Shown one piece after another: positions 10,275 through 22,740 of a DNA stretch of 64,000 nt. A program made the translations under genes and the position numbers. The stretch covers positions 43,207 through 107,206 of the forward strand of contig WTPW01002187.1 in assembly GCA_009809945.1 (NCBI GenBank). The letters run 5' to 3'. Source of the stretch: Gigaspora margarita (Eukaryota; Glomeromycota; Glomeromycetes; Diversisporales; Gigasporaceae). Numbering within the stretch: position 1 is the stretch's first letter; each line of letters opens with the position of its first letter. The notes under the pieces are model-generated. The model ran no database searches. It was not told where the DNA came from and worked only from the letters and a program-made list of their open reading frames with translations.

Positions 10275-13200
10275 TACCTGTCTATAACAAATTCCATCAT
10301 CTGACAAATATTTTAATAGTTCTTCAGAATTTATAGCAACTTTTACATTGCTATACCAGGCTTTGCTATAAAAATCTTCTGTTGCTCAAATTATAGATTT
10401 ATTTTCTAAAGTTACTAATCTATATAATTTAATTATATAATTATCTATATTTTTTTGGTTTGTTAAACTAAAATATTTTGTTAAATAATATAATAAATAT
10501 TCAAGCCCAAAATATATTTTAGAATTTGGTCAATAATTTTTTAATTTGAGGTTAATAAATTGCTGAGCATTATTAAAACCAACTATTTAAATTAAATTAG
10601 TAAATTTAAAAGGAGTTATAGTTTTGAAATTTTTTTGGTTTTCTTAATAATAATTTTGATGCAACAGCCTGTCTTTGAACCTATTTAATATAATTAAATT
10701 TAGTTAACTTTTATAAAAATATTATTAACATTATTAAAAATTTTAACAATTTTTACTATTTTCAATATTTGATCCTCTATATTTTGCTTATTAGTTAAAT
10801 AATATAGTTTTTTAACAAAATCTTTATAAAGGCTTTCATAGGTTTCAGTAGAAAAACCATTTAAAGAACTATATTTTTTAATTAAATCAGTAGTTGATAA
10901 ACCCATGAATATAATTTTGGAAACTTTAATTCAGAATTAGAATATGTATTAAAAAGAGCAATAAATTTTTTAGCCTAATCTATTATTAGATTCTAAATAA
11001 AATAAGCCTATATTAATATTTGTTGATAAAATTATTTAATTAAAAATTTTCAAATATTTTGGTTTAATTCGCAAGGTTGCAAACATATTTACATACCTCA
11101 AAATCATTTAAGTCAGATTCAGTGAATTCCTCATAGCGACTTAAAATATACATATTATTTCAAACTTCATAAAGCTTTAATACTTTTCTTGAATAGTTTT
11201 GCAAATATTCAGGTTATCCAAAACAAATATCATAACCTTCATAATATTATGGTATTCACCTGCAGTAATTCTGACAAGTGATAAAATTCTATTTTTAAGA
11301 ATCTTAAGACCCAGAAACCTTGGAATATTAGCTAACCTATTATCAATTTTATCTAGAATTGAAGCACCATATTGTTCTTTTAATAGATCTAATATAAAAT
11401 TAATTTGGTGTTTAAATAATTCCAAATCTAAATGTGCATTCTATCAATTATAGTAGCTTTATAAATATTGATATCACTTAAATTAATAAAATAAAAAGTT
11501 AATAAAGAATTATATATTGTTATAAGAAATTCTAAATAATATGGTATAATTTGAAAAAATTCACAATGTTGCGATTTATATTACATTAATTATTTATTGC
11601 AAAAGTGAATAAATTTTAATTGATTCGAACTTTTTTATATTATTGCGACTAATTCACAATATTAAATTTAGAATTATTTAAAATATATAATTCAAATAAT
11701 TCTTTAAATATTTTTATCTGAATATTTTTAAATTATTTGTTATTAAAATAAACGAAAATAAATAAAAAAATATAAACTTACTTAAAGTTCCAAAAGTAAT
11801 TTGGTATAGATTCTATATATACTGAATTTTCATCAAAATAGTTTCTTATATTTTCATGATTTCTTAAAACCAAATCATGTTTAGAACATTCTATACTTGC
11901 TAAATTTTTTCTATCAACTAAGCAAAAATGACAAGGATAATTTGAATTTGTTGATTTATAAGTCAGACAAAAGGTAGCAGCTTCTGGCCAATCTGCAATT
12001 ATAGTTGAAACTTTCAGATATACAACTTTGTTATTAATTAACATATTTATATCCAAGTTCGAATACTTTCGAATTGGTTTTAATAAAATTTCTAAATATT
12101 TATGAAATGTTTGTCTGACTATTGGTTTATTTTTAGCAGATATTTTGATTATTGGCAAATAACCCAATAACTGCTTAGCATTTTGCTTATTTCTTCGCCA
12201 TGTAGATATATTTTCTAGTGACTATATATTGGATGAAGCTGAATTTTACCCAATGTGTTACAATTTGTTGCATCCGAATATAAAATAATTGATAAAAGTT
12301 TTGACTCTACAGGCAAAGTATTTTGTATAGTTTTCTACTACATTTCATTATTTTGCTCTTTATGAATAATCTCTTTGCCATTCTTTAAAAAAATAAAAAT
12401 AAATTAATATAAAACAAAATAAATATTTTATTTACAAATAATATTAAAAGTTATATATACCTCAGTAGTTTCATATAATTCTTTATACTCAAATTCCAAA
12501 TGTTGAGCTATATCAGAAATTTCTAATTTACTTTCATATAGCTGATTAAATCTATATGGTATAAGAAATACTCAGTATTATCAAGTTCTAATACTTTGAT
12601 TTTCTTATATGACAAGTTAGATTTAATATTATTCATAAAATTCCTTGCCTTGTTTAATGTTTTTGGTAATGGTAATTTAAAATGCTTTGAATACTTATTA
12701 AAAAAATAAAATAATAGCATTTCTAGCTGCATTATTTAGCTTATATTTAGTAACCAAATCTATCAAATCAGCATAAGCTTTATTAGGAACTCATCATATT
12801 TTTGAACAATTTCTTCATCTAATGAAAAGGCCTGAATATTATTAGTATAAGCAGAATTATTCAAAAAATCATTAGAAAATTCCTGATTTTTATACAAAGT
12901 AGTTTCATGTTCGTTAAGCAAATTAGAAGTTGGATCAAGATTGAAAGAGTTTGATATATTGTTAGATTCATCTAATTCAATTAACTTATATGCAAATTCG
13001 TCAGAAATGTTATCTGTATTAGATACATCACAAGGACCAGCATAAGTACTATTTAATCAATATTAGAATTGATTTCAATTGATTTAGTGTATTTCGAAAC
13101 CTTTCGAAACTTTATGTTTTTAAACGATATACTTTTAACAAAAAATTTACTATTCAAATAATATTTGTTAATATCACTATTCGAATAATATTTATTAATA

Positions 13201-13388
13201 TCAACATAATCTTTTTGTTTTTGTTTAACTGATTTAATAGATTTCGAATAGTTGCAAATGTGTGTGGAATTATTTGCAATAATTTGACCAGTAGCTTCAG
13301 CATTTTTTATACATATAGTCATATACTTAGATAAACTATTAAGATTAGCTAAAGTACGTGGGCAGAATGAGCATTTGTTGTCAAACAT
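10275..13388 (-). pseudogene. decayed Plavaka-like (CACTA superfamily) transposase
   Basis: Separate exon-like pieces read in order on the minus strand. At 13053..13388 is an N-terminal zinc finger (CSFCPRTLANLNSLSKY..C). At 12523..12732 is PLPKTLNKARNFMNNIK followed by KIKVLELDNTEYFLYH. Near 12170 is WRRNKQNAKQLLGYLPI, running into 11778..12167 with IADWPEAATFCLTYKS and a PCHFC motif. At 11177..11425 is RLANIPRFLGLKILKN..RITAGEYHNIMKVMIF. At 10700..10906 is FSTETYESLYKDFVKKLYY. Near 10290 is AWYSNVKVAINSEELL with SDDGICY. From memory these blocks belong to Plavaka-like transposases common in Rhizophagus. Stops and frame changes between and within exons make it a pseudogene. Confidence 0.7.
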
Positions 13389-14169
13389 TTTTAATAAAAT
13401 AAGTTTTTATAATTTAAAAAGTTTTGAAAAGATTTAAAATATAAATTAATTTGAAGCAAAAAATTTAAAATGAAGAGCAAAGAAGATATTTCATTTTATT
13501 TATATTTAAAGACTAAATTTAATTTTTTTCTTTGTAATGAATTTAATTTGTTATATTTATTATGTTAATATTTAATAGTTTTATCAATTTTATTTTCAAA
13601 CTTTAAATTAATGCAATTTATTGCGAATTATTTCGATTTATACTATTTTTTTCATTTCAATGAATTTAATTTGTTATATTCATTATGTTAATATTTAAAG
13701 TTTCTATCAATTTTATTTTCAACCTTTAAATTAATGTGCAATATTTCGAATTAAATCAATTTATACCAATTATAATAGCTTCTTATAATTTTTATGACTA
13801 TTTGATAAAATTTAAGTTGTATAAATAAATATTTATTATGTTAACATTATATTATAATTTTATATAAGTTTATTCTGTTTTAGTAAAAGTGTTATAAATA
13901 TATTAATCATTTATGGAATTATATTTCAAAACAATACAAAATAAATAACTATATTTAATTAAAAATTATTCATATTTAGATTAAGTATATATATAATAAT
14001 ATAAAATCACATGAAATCAGCCAAGAAATTTTACTATAAATAGGGTATAATTAGATCGACAATCAACATTGTTTTAACAATTGACATTTTATTTTGCAAC
14101 CTTGCACTTCTGTTAGCAGTATCGAATTAATTCAAATAAAATTGGTTTAAGTCAACTTTTTATTCATTT

Positions 14170-16900
14170 TATATTAAATTTTTTTTTGCTTTTAAAGCTT
14201 TTTCTACATACTACACTACTAACAAAATTTAAAGTTTTTATCTTTTTTTATAATTATAAAAATGTTTCAAAATTTGTCTATCAAGTTCAAGAAAACTTTC
14301 AAAAACACCCAAACAGAAAGACTAATAAGGGAAAGACAGTGAGCCTAGAATCAACAAGAAGTACTAGCCTAAGTGAAAGCTTTTCAGAATAATTTGATAA
14401 CCTTGGAGTAAATGATAATAGTGGATCTAACTTATACAGCAATACAAAAATGTCTGAATGTATTTAAAATAATTATATATATACTGTTTAATTAATTAAT
14501 ATGTTATTAATTTTAATATTTTTAAAAATAAGCATATGAAAGAACATTAGCTAAATTATTGAAAACCAAGGAGAAATTTTTTCTGAACTTAAGGTAATTA
14601 AAGATAAAGTTAGGAGAATTGAAAATCATCTAAATGATCATGAACAAAAAATGGATAATAGCTTCAATATAACCAATGATAAAGCCTTTAAAGAAGTAAT
14701 TTTTTAAATTTAAAATTATTTTTTAATAATATAAAAATCTTTTAAAGTTAATTTAATATTTTTAAATAACTTTTAATAACATTATTAATAGGATACGATT
14801 AAAGGAGCAGCAAAAGCTTTAATTGAAAAAGTAATTTATTCTGAAATTCTTAGATAAAGTCAGAGACGAAAAAATATGTCTGAGAGAATTATGCAGAATA
14901 TTTTGAAAAATTTATATTGAAAAATTAGAATGTTTATTATGTGAATAATATTCATGGACCAGTAAATCATTTTTATTTAATTTATGTTTACTTTTTCAAA
15001 TAAGTTCAAATATTTTAAAATAATTCGAATTTATTCAAATTATTTTAAAATATTGCGAACTTATTCATTTTGATTTAAATAATTGAATTCTACTAAACTT
15101 TTGTTTTTTTTAGCTTTTGCAAAAAATTAGATCTTTGTGGATACTTTGACGAACAAGATCAAAGAAACTTTATTTTTTGTATATGGAAACCTTATTGAAC
15201 CCATAAATAATAAAGCAAAACCTAATGAAGTCATAATGTGAAAAAAACTGACAAAAACAAATGAGTATTATTAGAAGTTATTTGAAGAGTTGGAAGAAGA
15301 TTTGGATGATACATATATGAATTAAATTTTGAATAAAATCTGGCCAGATAGCAAAGCTCTACCTGAAAAAATAGCATATACTATAGCCATCTGTCAGACC
15401 ATGCTCAATCCAAAGAACAAAATTATAACAATGTTGAATTATATCATTAAAAAATTAATTGCAATAAATTTAGTAAGTATTTATTTTTTTATTTTTATTT
15501 TTTTATTTTTTTAATCTTAGGCAGTCCCGCCGCGAATGTTTTATTAGAATTTATTCACTGAATGGTTTACAAATAGTAACGAGAGTACAACTAGCCACAC
15601 GTACACTTTTGGTGTCTAATTTAAGTGGTCCGCCCTAAGGTTCTATACTAGCTGCCATACCTACAACCCAACTATGGGAATTGTCTATTTAAACCCTCTG
15701 ATTATCCACCTGCGCCCCACCACCTCCTAATACTTAATTCCGACAACACCCGGCATGACATTTATTTCAATGAATTCCCAGATATGACCTGCTGCACTAT
15801 TCCAGTCATTCTAGCCGACATAGAGTTTACAGATACGAAGCGTCTCCCACAAGTTATTCGTCCAGTTTTCTTTCAGCGACTGGCGCTACGGCTTTACCCA
15901 TATACTTGCAGTCTGGACTCCGAACTGCTAGGTCGCCTACTACAGCCCTCGTAAGGTTCATTTTCTGATCTGGCACCCACCTCTTCTGGTGGCACTGTCG
16001 AAGCCATCCATCTACCTCCTTACTCGGGACTTGCCAAGGGGTTTCTGTTTTTCCAGTTTCCTGGATTTGCAGTGTAACACACCATTGTGCCAAAGCTCCC
16101 ATTCGAGATGGTGGAACCAAGATTACAGGTATTATTACCCAACTGATCTAAACCACAGTTACCATAACACAGGCCTATTTTCAAAACATCTCCAGTGGGA
16201 TTCGAACTTTCGACCTGCCGCTTGGGGGTGACAACCTGGCCACTTCTCTAAATCACCACACTCTAGTAAGTATTTATTAATTTTATTATATATAATTTAA
16301 ATTAATATAAATTAATTCAAATTGTTTTAAATTATTTCAATACTATTAGAATAAGTTAAAGTATCGCAAACATTTTTCTATTTTGAGTTCTAAAGATAAA
16401 GCATGCAAAGAAGTTAGAGATAAATCTGATAATAATAATTCAGAAAACGATAACACTGTATAAAACTATTTATTTAATTTATTGAAATATTATTTTAAAA
16501 TCTTCAAATAATATTATCTAATTATATTAATATAATCTAATTAATTAGGAACAAGGAAGAAAACTTAAAAATAATTTGAACTATTCTGATAAGGTATAAT
16601 CTTTAAATATAATATAAATTAATTTGAAATAATTTAATATTAATAAATTTATTTTAGGTGAATAAAAGACCAAGAGTTGGTAAATAATATATGAATTTAA
16701 AAATTTAGCAATTTAGTACTTATGCAAAATATTTCGAAAGGTTGTGATTTTACTAACTTAATTTTAAAAATTACTGAATTAGTGAATTTAGATCCAGAAG
16801 AAGTCCAAGAAGATGAAAAAGATCTGAATGAAGATGTAGATAAAGAGAAAGATACAGATGATTATAAGAAAAATACGAATAATAATAAGTAAAAGTTTTT
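14170..16900 (+). pseudogene. decayed companion gene of the Plavaka-like element
   Basis: Divergent from the transposase, coding-like pieces run on the plus strand. Near 14290-14390 is NRKTNKGKTVSLESTRS. Near 14580-14700 is a charged coiled-coil piece (VIKDKVRRIENHLNDHEQ). At about 15340-15430 is IWPDSKALPEKIAYTIAICQ, then an acidic tail near 16790-16880. Stops interrupt it (for example after 14390), and a SINE at 15486..16263 splits it. The IWP...AYAIAIC type of C-terminus is known to me only as a repeated Glomeromycotina protein of unknown function. The association with the transposase is inferred from position and the shared TTGCGAA-type motifs. Confidence 0.45.
15486..16263 (-). mobile_element. 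tRNA-derived SINE, copy 2 (778 bp)
   Basis: Same family as 1075..1780. The head, read from 16263 on the minus strand, contains TTAGAGAAGTGG and GTTCGAATCCC. The A-rich tail is the T/A tract at 15486-15512. A 15-bp target duplication TAGTAAGTATTTATT flanks it at 15471..15485 and 16264..16278. An 88-codon open frame inside the body (15854..16120, minus) is not preserved in copy 1, so I do not call it a gene. It inserted into the decayed companion gene of the Plavaka-like element. Confidence 0.87.
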
Positions 16901-17420
16901 TGTTTGTTTTGTTTTTTTTATATATGAATAATGCTATGTTTTTTTTATTTTTTTATATTTCTTTAATATAGGATTATCAAAAATTTTATTTTTTTATAAA
17001 TAATAAAGTTATTATAAAATGTAGATTTTGTTTATTTGAATAAATTGTTTTTTGTTTATTGAATTTAGTATATTTCGAAATAATTCGAATTATTGTGATA
17101 TATTGTAAAATACCACTATTTAAATATATTTATATATAATACATTTTTGTTTAATTAAATAATTGCATTATTTCAATATAATTCTATAATGTGCGTAATT
17201 CCAAATAAAATCAAAATAGTTCGATTTTTACAATTTTATATAATTAATATAAAAGTTTTGTTATTTCTGGCACTACTTATGTCAAAATATTGCGAATTAT
17301 TGCGATATAAATTTCATAATATTGCGTAATTTATTATGTATATATTTTGTAATATTCCATAATTGAAAATTGCGAACATTTCGTGTCGATTTGTAATTTT
17401 TGTACAAGTTTTTGGGCCAT

Positions 17421-17950
17421 AATAACTTACGTAAGATTATGTTTATATATTTTGCTGATATATATATTGATTAATATCTATATCAGATATTTATTGATTA
17501 TTATCACTATCAATAGAAATCAGCAGGGGTGTTGGGTATTGATATATATCTAACCCAGTTAGCAATCGATTATTTCTATATATAAAATTTACTGATATTG
17601 ACTATAATTCTAAAAAGTTTTATTAGAAACATTTTCTTGCTTTTTATATAAAATTTTGTAGTACCATATAAATCATATGAAAATTAATCTATATTCACCC
17701 TATGCTTAAACTTTGAGCAAAAATTTCTGACAACTACTCAATAGAATCAGTAAAATTTTTTGTAAATAAATTATACTGATTTGTAGTATTGTTTTAAAAA
17801 CAAATCTATCGAATTCTACTAATAGGTATTAAAAAATATCATTCAAAAACTAGAAAAAAATTTAACTTCAATATCCTACATACGTTTTATATCACATGAT
17901 ATTCGGTATGTGCAAAATCACGTGATTTGGTACATGTCCGCCAGGGACAG
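17421..17950. other. AT-rich stretch without a gene
   Basis: Nothing coding is visible. It contains short palindromic AT repeats around 17440-17500 (GATATATATATTGATTAATATC) and a GC-richer scrap CAGCAGGGGTGTTGGG near 17521 that could be one end of a lost hAT-like element, but no partner end was found. Confidence 0.5.
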
Positions 17951-17955
17951 CAAAA

Positions 17956-18530
17956 AATATCAATTTGATTTGGCAAAAATATCGATCAATTTGGTTAAAA
18001 ATATCGATTTATATCAATTTACCGAGATTGGCCAATCAAAATGCATGGTTTGGTGTAACAAAATGTAACGTGATCAATAATGTAACTTTATGGCAAACAG
18101 TTTGTTGATATCTACTTTTCCGAAACTTACTGACAGTTCAGGTTAGCCAAATTTGTATTGTCTGGCCCAAATTATACTCTTAATTTTGCCCAAAGTGGTA
18201 TTGTTATACTACATTAAAAATTGTAAAAATATCGATTTCCCTATGATTTGCCTAAAAATATTGCAAAATTTTATATTGATTTGGTCAAAGATATCGATTT
18301 ATATCGATTTCTTGATCAAACCAATCAGAATACAAGTTCTGGAGTAATATGATCATAACAAAATTTTTCAAAAATTTATATTATGTTTGTTGACAGTCTA
18401 TATTCCAAAAAATTACAAATAACTCGGGCTGGCCAAATTTATATCATCGGCCAAAATCATGCTATTAATTTGGCCTGAATTTGGTATTGTTACATTGCAT
18501 TAAAAATTGTAAAAATATCGATTTTCCTTC
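17956..18530 (+). repeat. diverged tandem duplication, ~287-bp unit, two copies
   Basis: Unit A (about 17956-18240) and unit B (about 18243-18530) share an ordered set of blocks: GATTTGG..AAAAATATCGAT, ATATCGATTTATATC, ACCAATCA, TTTGTTGA, GGCCAAATTT.TAT, and ATTAAAAATTGTAAAAATA at 18213 and again near 18499. They are perhaps 75-80% alike by eye. No coding potential is evident. Confidence 0.7.
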
Positions 18531-18667
18531 AATATTTTCTTAGGTCCCTGGTCCGTAGACTGGGCATAAAAATTTAGCTTGAAATGGGACAAGTCACATG
18601 TTTTAACTTATGCAATTGGCTAATTAAAATTTATTATAAAATTATTAATGTTAAAAGAATTAATTTA

Positions 18668-18975
18668 ACATTCACCAGTGGTGAAATTCACCGTTGATTA
18701 TCTATACATAATTATATATAGCAAAAACAAATAAAAATTAAATCTCCTTAATATTAGGGTAAGGGTGAAGGTTAGAGATTAGGATAGAGCTTTATATATA
18801 GTAAAATTTAGCAAGGAATTTTTTTTTTGCATAAAAAAAAGTAGTTTCATAGACAAAATTTTTAGTTAGAAGCGATTTTTTAAAAAATTCTTATTTTGTT
18901 ACACAAAATTGTTTTGCATGTTACACCTGATCTTTAATTCTAATTGGATTGTGAAAATTCACCACTGGTGAGCAT
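18668..18975. mobile_element. MITE with TIR CATTCACCAGTGGTGAA
   Basis: The left end CATTCACCAGTGGTGAAATTCAC pairs with the right end GTGAAAATTCACCACTGGTGAGCAT, with small indels. The flanks read TTAA on the left and TAAA on the right, so a TAA target duplication (PIF/Harbinger-like) is possible but not certain. The interior is AT-rich and non-coding. Confidence 0.6.
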
Positions 18976-19191
18976 TAAACTTATCCATGTTAAAATTAAT
19001 TTTAAAATATTTTTTAATAATTAATTTTAGCCAATCAAAATGCAAGGATTCACAAAAACATCAAATTTCAATATGAAATTTTTTGAAAATGGGACAAATT
19101 TTAGAATGTAGCCTTTAAGTATCCTGCTCCGTAGTAGAAATTAGTAAGTAAAGCTTAAATAAATCTATAAATATTATTACTATCGATTTTA

Positions 19192-21687
19192 TTATGACGG
19201 TTCTTTAGCATCATAATCTGATTGATTTTCACAAAGTGAAATTTCTGTAGGTGGTTTTGTAGATGATTGCACGTTATCAGCGTTATCAACACAGTCATTT
19301 GCATTGTCTTTGTTCGTAAATCTTATCCACGTCTGCTCTCTTTTAGTTTTTTCTTCGGATTTGAACGAAAAATACTAATTTCAAATTAAGTTCCATTAAT
19401 AGAAAAAAGGGCATTTAATATATATACTGTAATTTGTTAAAAAAAAAAAAAGTATACGACTAAATAAAAAAAACGAAATGACAAACTTTTTCGCGAAATA
19501 AGTAGTGTCCAGGTTTTTTATTCGCGTTATTATCATTTGTTTTTTCGAGATCTTTTCCATCTTCATCACTTTTTCCCTCTTTCTTTTTTTGGAATAACAG
19601 TGACATGTTATCTAAACTTTTTGCATTGTTCACATTTGCATGTTCACCTTCGACATTCTCTTTAAATTTTTCCATTGTAATTAATCTTCTGCTCCATTGT
19701 CCAAAATTTTGCTCACTGTTAGAAATCAGAATCATACACGGGTGATCAGGTATATCTGCACTCGAATACCTATTTTAGCAAAAAATTTTTTAAAGTTTTT
19801 TTAGATATTCAGATCATATATCTAACAGTAAAATATAAGAGGAATAACGCACTCGTCAACGATAGTTGGCAACCAATATACTAAACGACCGCCAACTATT
19901 AAAAATCGTGCAGCGAATTCCAAGAGATCTATAAGCACTTCGGACATTTCGTATGGCTTTGTTGGCGGATAATAATTGTCGCGTCTTTTTTTTTTTTAGA
20001 AAAAAAAAGATAAATAATAAAATTAGGTTGATGGAGCTGATGATGTGATACTCATATCGTACTTGTGAGCTGGTACACCATCTACTACTCGCGGCCGTTT
20101 TATTGGATCTTTTCTTCCAAGTTTTTTTGCACCCGCTCTAACACCATACGGTGCTATTCTCGATAAAGAATTTTTAGGATGAGAGTCTGAATCGCATAAA
20201 TATTATAATAAATTATATAATTAAATTATTCACTCACGATCAGTCACAATTGCATCAAACCAGAGATTTTCTCGCCACGGATGATGACATATATCAAAGA
20301 CTAAGGTATCCAAGACTTTGTCACCTAGATTATATTGATCTATGTTGGATTTTATAGATTTATCCGCTACAATATTTACACACAATAATAGATATTAATT
20401 AAATCATTAGTGAGAAAAGTTATGAATGGAAATCTATAAAAGATTTTTATAAAACCTTGACCACGAATTTGTCGTCCGTCAATGTCTGATCCTAGAGTGA
20501 ACGCGCCAAAGTGTGCACATGTCAAAAGGAAGCTGCCTGTACCTACGAACGGATCGTATATCAGTTTTCCCGGAGATGCCTAAAAAAAAAAGAATAGAAA
20601 CTACTTATATTGGAAGAATAAAATTATGGTAAACAAAAAAGAGACGAACCAATGCTTGATTAGCCATTATCAATGATAATTCGGCGTCCATTGACGTATT
20701 TCCGATATATTTTCTTTTCTTTAAATTGTATTTCTGAACCAAATCCCTATTTCCAGAAGCAATCTATTATGCAATAAAAAATGAAGATTTTAATAACATG
20801 AAATTTTTTTTTTTAGTGAATGAACAAAATATTTAGATAAAACTCACTAATCTCCCAAAATATATAGTATAAGGAGTTGGCGGTGGAATTCCAGCATGTT
20901 GATCTAGCCCATAATCTTCTAATACACCAAATTGTACTTGTGGATTTTTTAAATCGATATCTCCTTCAAATCCAAGATAAGAAAAAGAATTGATTATACG
21001 AACTTGATAATCTGACGAACATGTGGACCCAAAGCCTGATACCGTGAATTTGAACGATTTGTGGATATATAAAGACTATTTATAAATAAAACATCATTAT
21101 TTAGAATGGTAAAGTAAAAGTTATAATTGATATAAAGATTATAAAATAAATAATAATTATTAATTTAATTACCCATCGTTCAGGACAAGCTTTTACTTGA
21201 GCATGCACTTCATCATAAGTTTCACCCATTCCCCATAATTCATAAATATTTCTATATCAAAATATATATATTAATAAGAAAGTAAAATTTTAATTATGAT
21301 TTAATTACCCACTTTATCAAAATAGCCCGTTTAACAAGCCTTGCAGCTTCTTCCTCGTTTTCAATGTTAATGACCAAAAATGGACACTATTTAGCCATAT
21401 AAAAAAAATGAGATGAGTATACAAACACAAAAAAAAAGATAATTTTCGAAACATACATTTTTTTTATATTCTTCGTTATTATATTTCAGCTTTACATCTT
21501 CGATTTTTGCTAAGGACTCAAGTTCTGGTAGTCTAAATTCTTCATGAACTAATATGATTTCATCAAAAGATTTAAAATATGGATTGTTAGAATTAATAAT
21601 GATCTTTACGATGAATCTGTCCTAAAGTAGATAAATTATTTGGTAAAAAACACACAAACATTGAGCAAATTGAATCAAATATTTCAT
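19192..21687 (-). CDS. TRM11: tRNA (guanine(10)-N2)-methyltransferase TRM11
   Basis: This is the catalytic subunit that, with TRM112, methylates G10 of tRNAs using S-adenosylmethionine in the cytoplasm. Twelve exons join in phase to 518 aa. On plus coordinates they are 21660..21687, 21457..21548, 21313..21386, 21173..21251, 20848..21075, 20650..20763, 20456..20579, 20238..20366, 20063..20153, 19853..19984, 19487..19769 and 19192..19374. All introns are GT..AG. The N-terminus MKYLIQFAQFHEEFRLPELE is the Trm11 signature. The AdoMet motif DPFVGTGSFLLTCAHFGA starts at residue 214, and DIDGRQIRGQ follows. The catalytic DPPYGVRAGAKKLGR begins at 289 and is created exactly by a splice junction. The C-terminal half has YEMSEVL, LLEFAARFL and GGRLVYWLPT. 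A charged, Asn/Asp-rich tail makes it somewhat longer than yeast (~430) or human (~460) Trm11. It appears intact and functional. Confidence 0.95.
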
Positions 21688-22440
21688 CTCTTGCTTTATA
21701 TATTTTTATGCAAATAAAAAAATCGAGAAAAAATTTGTGGTTATCCTTTTATATCTAATGAAATATATATATATATTAACCAATCAAATTGTGGTTAAAC
21801 GCTTAATTTTTATATAGAACTTTTATTATATAAACGACTTAAGTGGATTTAAAACGAACAAGAAAACTTTGTCATAGAATTATATACGGTAATGTAAATA
21901 TATTACTGCTATTCCTTTATGTTTTTTTTTAACGCATTTGAAGAATTTATTCTCTACTAATATTTAACTGGGACTAATTTATATGAAGAAATTAATTGGC
22001 AGAAAATTTACCATGCAAATGTAAGCATTCTAATTTATTACGTTTACACAGTAAGTATTATCATGAATTTTACTTTTGCATCGTACTGTGTGCCTTGTTC
22101 AGTATTCTTCGATCGCAAAGCATAAGAGCGTATTGTTATAACAAAATCTCTAAAGATTTTCTTGGGTTGATGATAGCTGGGTTGAGAAATGAAATACGAT
22201 TATTTTATACTACATAAATTCTGTGAACAATCAGAATTATAAGATGGAAAGGCCGATCAAGCATATCCATCTTAGCCAGCATATTGCAGTATTGAGCAGA
22301 TTCGTCAGAACTAACCGATGAAGGTTATCCTCTGTCGACTATCAATATTACTACGTACTATAATACAATAAAAAGTATCTAAAGTGATTTGTAAATATAT
22401 ATTAAACTACTGTACGTGTAGCAAAATATACAGTATTCCA
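21688..22440. promoter_or_regulatory. upstream region of TRM11, no gene recognised
   Basis: This AT-rich stretch precedes the TRM11 start. A 73-codon frame at 21996..22217 on the plus strand has no recognisable motif and no coding bias that I can see. Promoter elements cannot be assigned with confidence from one sequence. Confidence 0.4.
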
Positions 22441-22543
22441 TTATAAGGCTTCGAAAATTCTAAAGACCACCAATCCATTGTCTAAAGAATTGTTTTTTAC
22501 AACTAATACCTTATATTCAAGCATGCCATAACCAGGTTTCCAA

Positions 22544-22740
22544 TAGAGTTGGGACCCGAATCCTTTTTGGCCAAATCCGAAAGTTCCGGGTTTCGGATTA
22601 TAGGTTCCTGCGAAACTCGAAACCTCATCCAAAACCCCGAAGCCCAAAACCTTATTAGAAACCTACCCGAAACTCTGAAACTCTACCTGAAACCTCCAAA
22701 ACTCTATCTGAAAATTTTCAAAACCCTAAACTATTAAAAT
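22544..22740. repeat. imperfect CCGAAACTC-type minisatellite
   Basis: Units of 10-20 bp such as CCCGAAACTCTGAAACTC, ACCTGAAACCTCC and CCCGAAGCCCAAAACC repeat imperfectly and decay to the right. The left edge TAGAGTTGGGACCCGAA looks like a hAT-type end (compare 39027), but no right partner or duplication was found. Open frames crossing it are products of the repeat. Confidence 0.55.

Larger units (their letters stand above)
10044..17420. other. Plavaka-like element body with dispersed TTGCGAA/TTTCGAA motifs
   Basis: Between the LINE and about 17.4 kb, otherwise extremely AT-rich DNA is dotted with TTGCGAA, ATTTCGAA and TATTGCGA, in both orientations. They are densest at 11560-11650, 13600-13770, 15000-15070 and 17040-17390. 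The density at the right end (17281-17360: AATATTGCGAATTATTGCGATA) resembles the subterminal repeats of CACTA-type elements, where transposase binds. I could not find a convincing terminal inverted repeat or a 2-3 bp target duplication, so the ends are approximate. Confidence 0.45.

Noticed and set aside
15854..16120. 88-codon open frame on the minus strand
   Set aside because: It lies in the SINE body, and the corresponding part of the other copy (1075..1780) has stops and frame changes.
21996..22217. 73-codon frame divergent from TRM11
   Set aside because: No motif or coding bias; could be a 5' exon of something, but nothing supports it.
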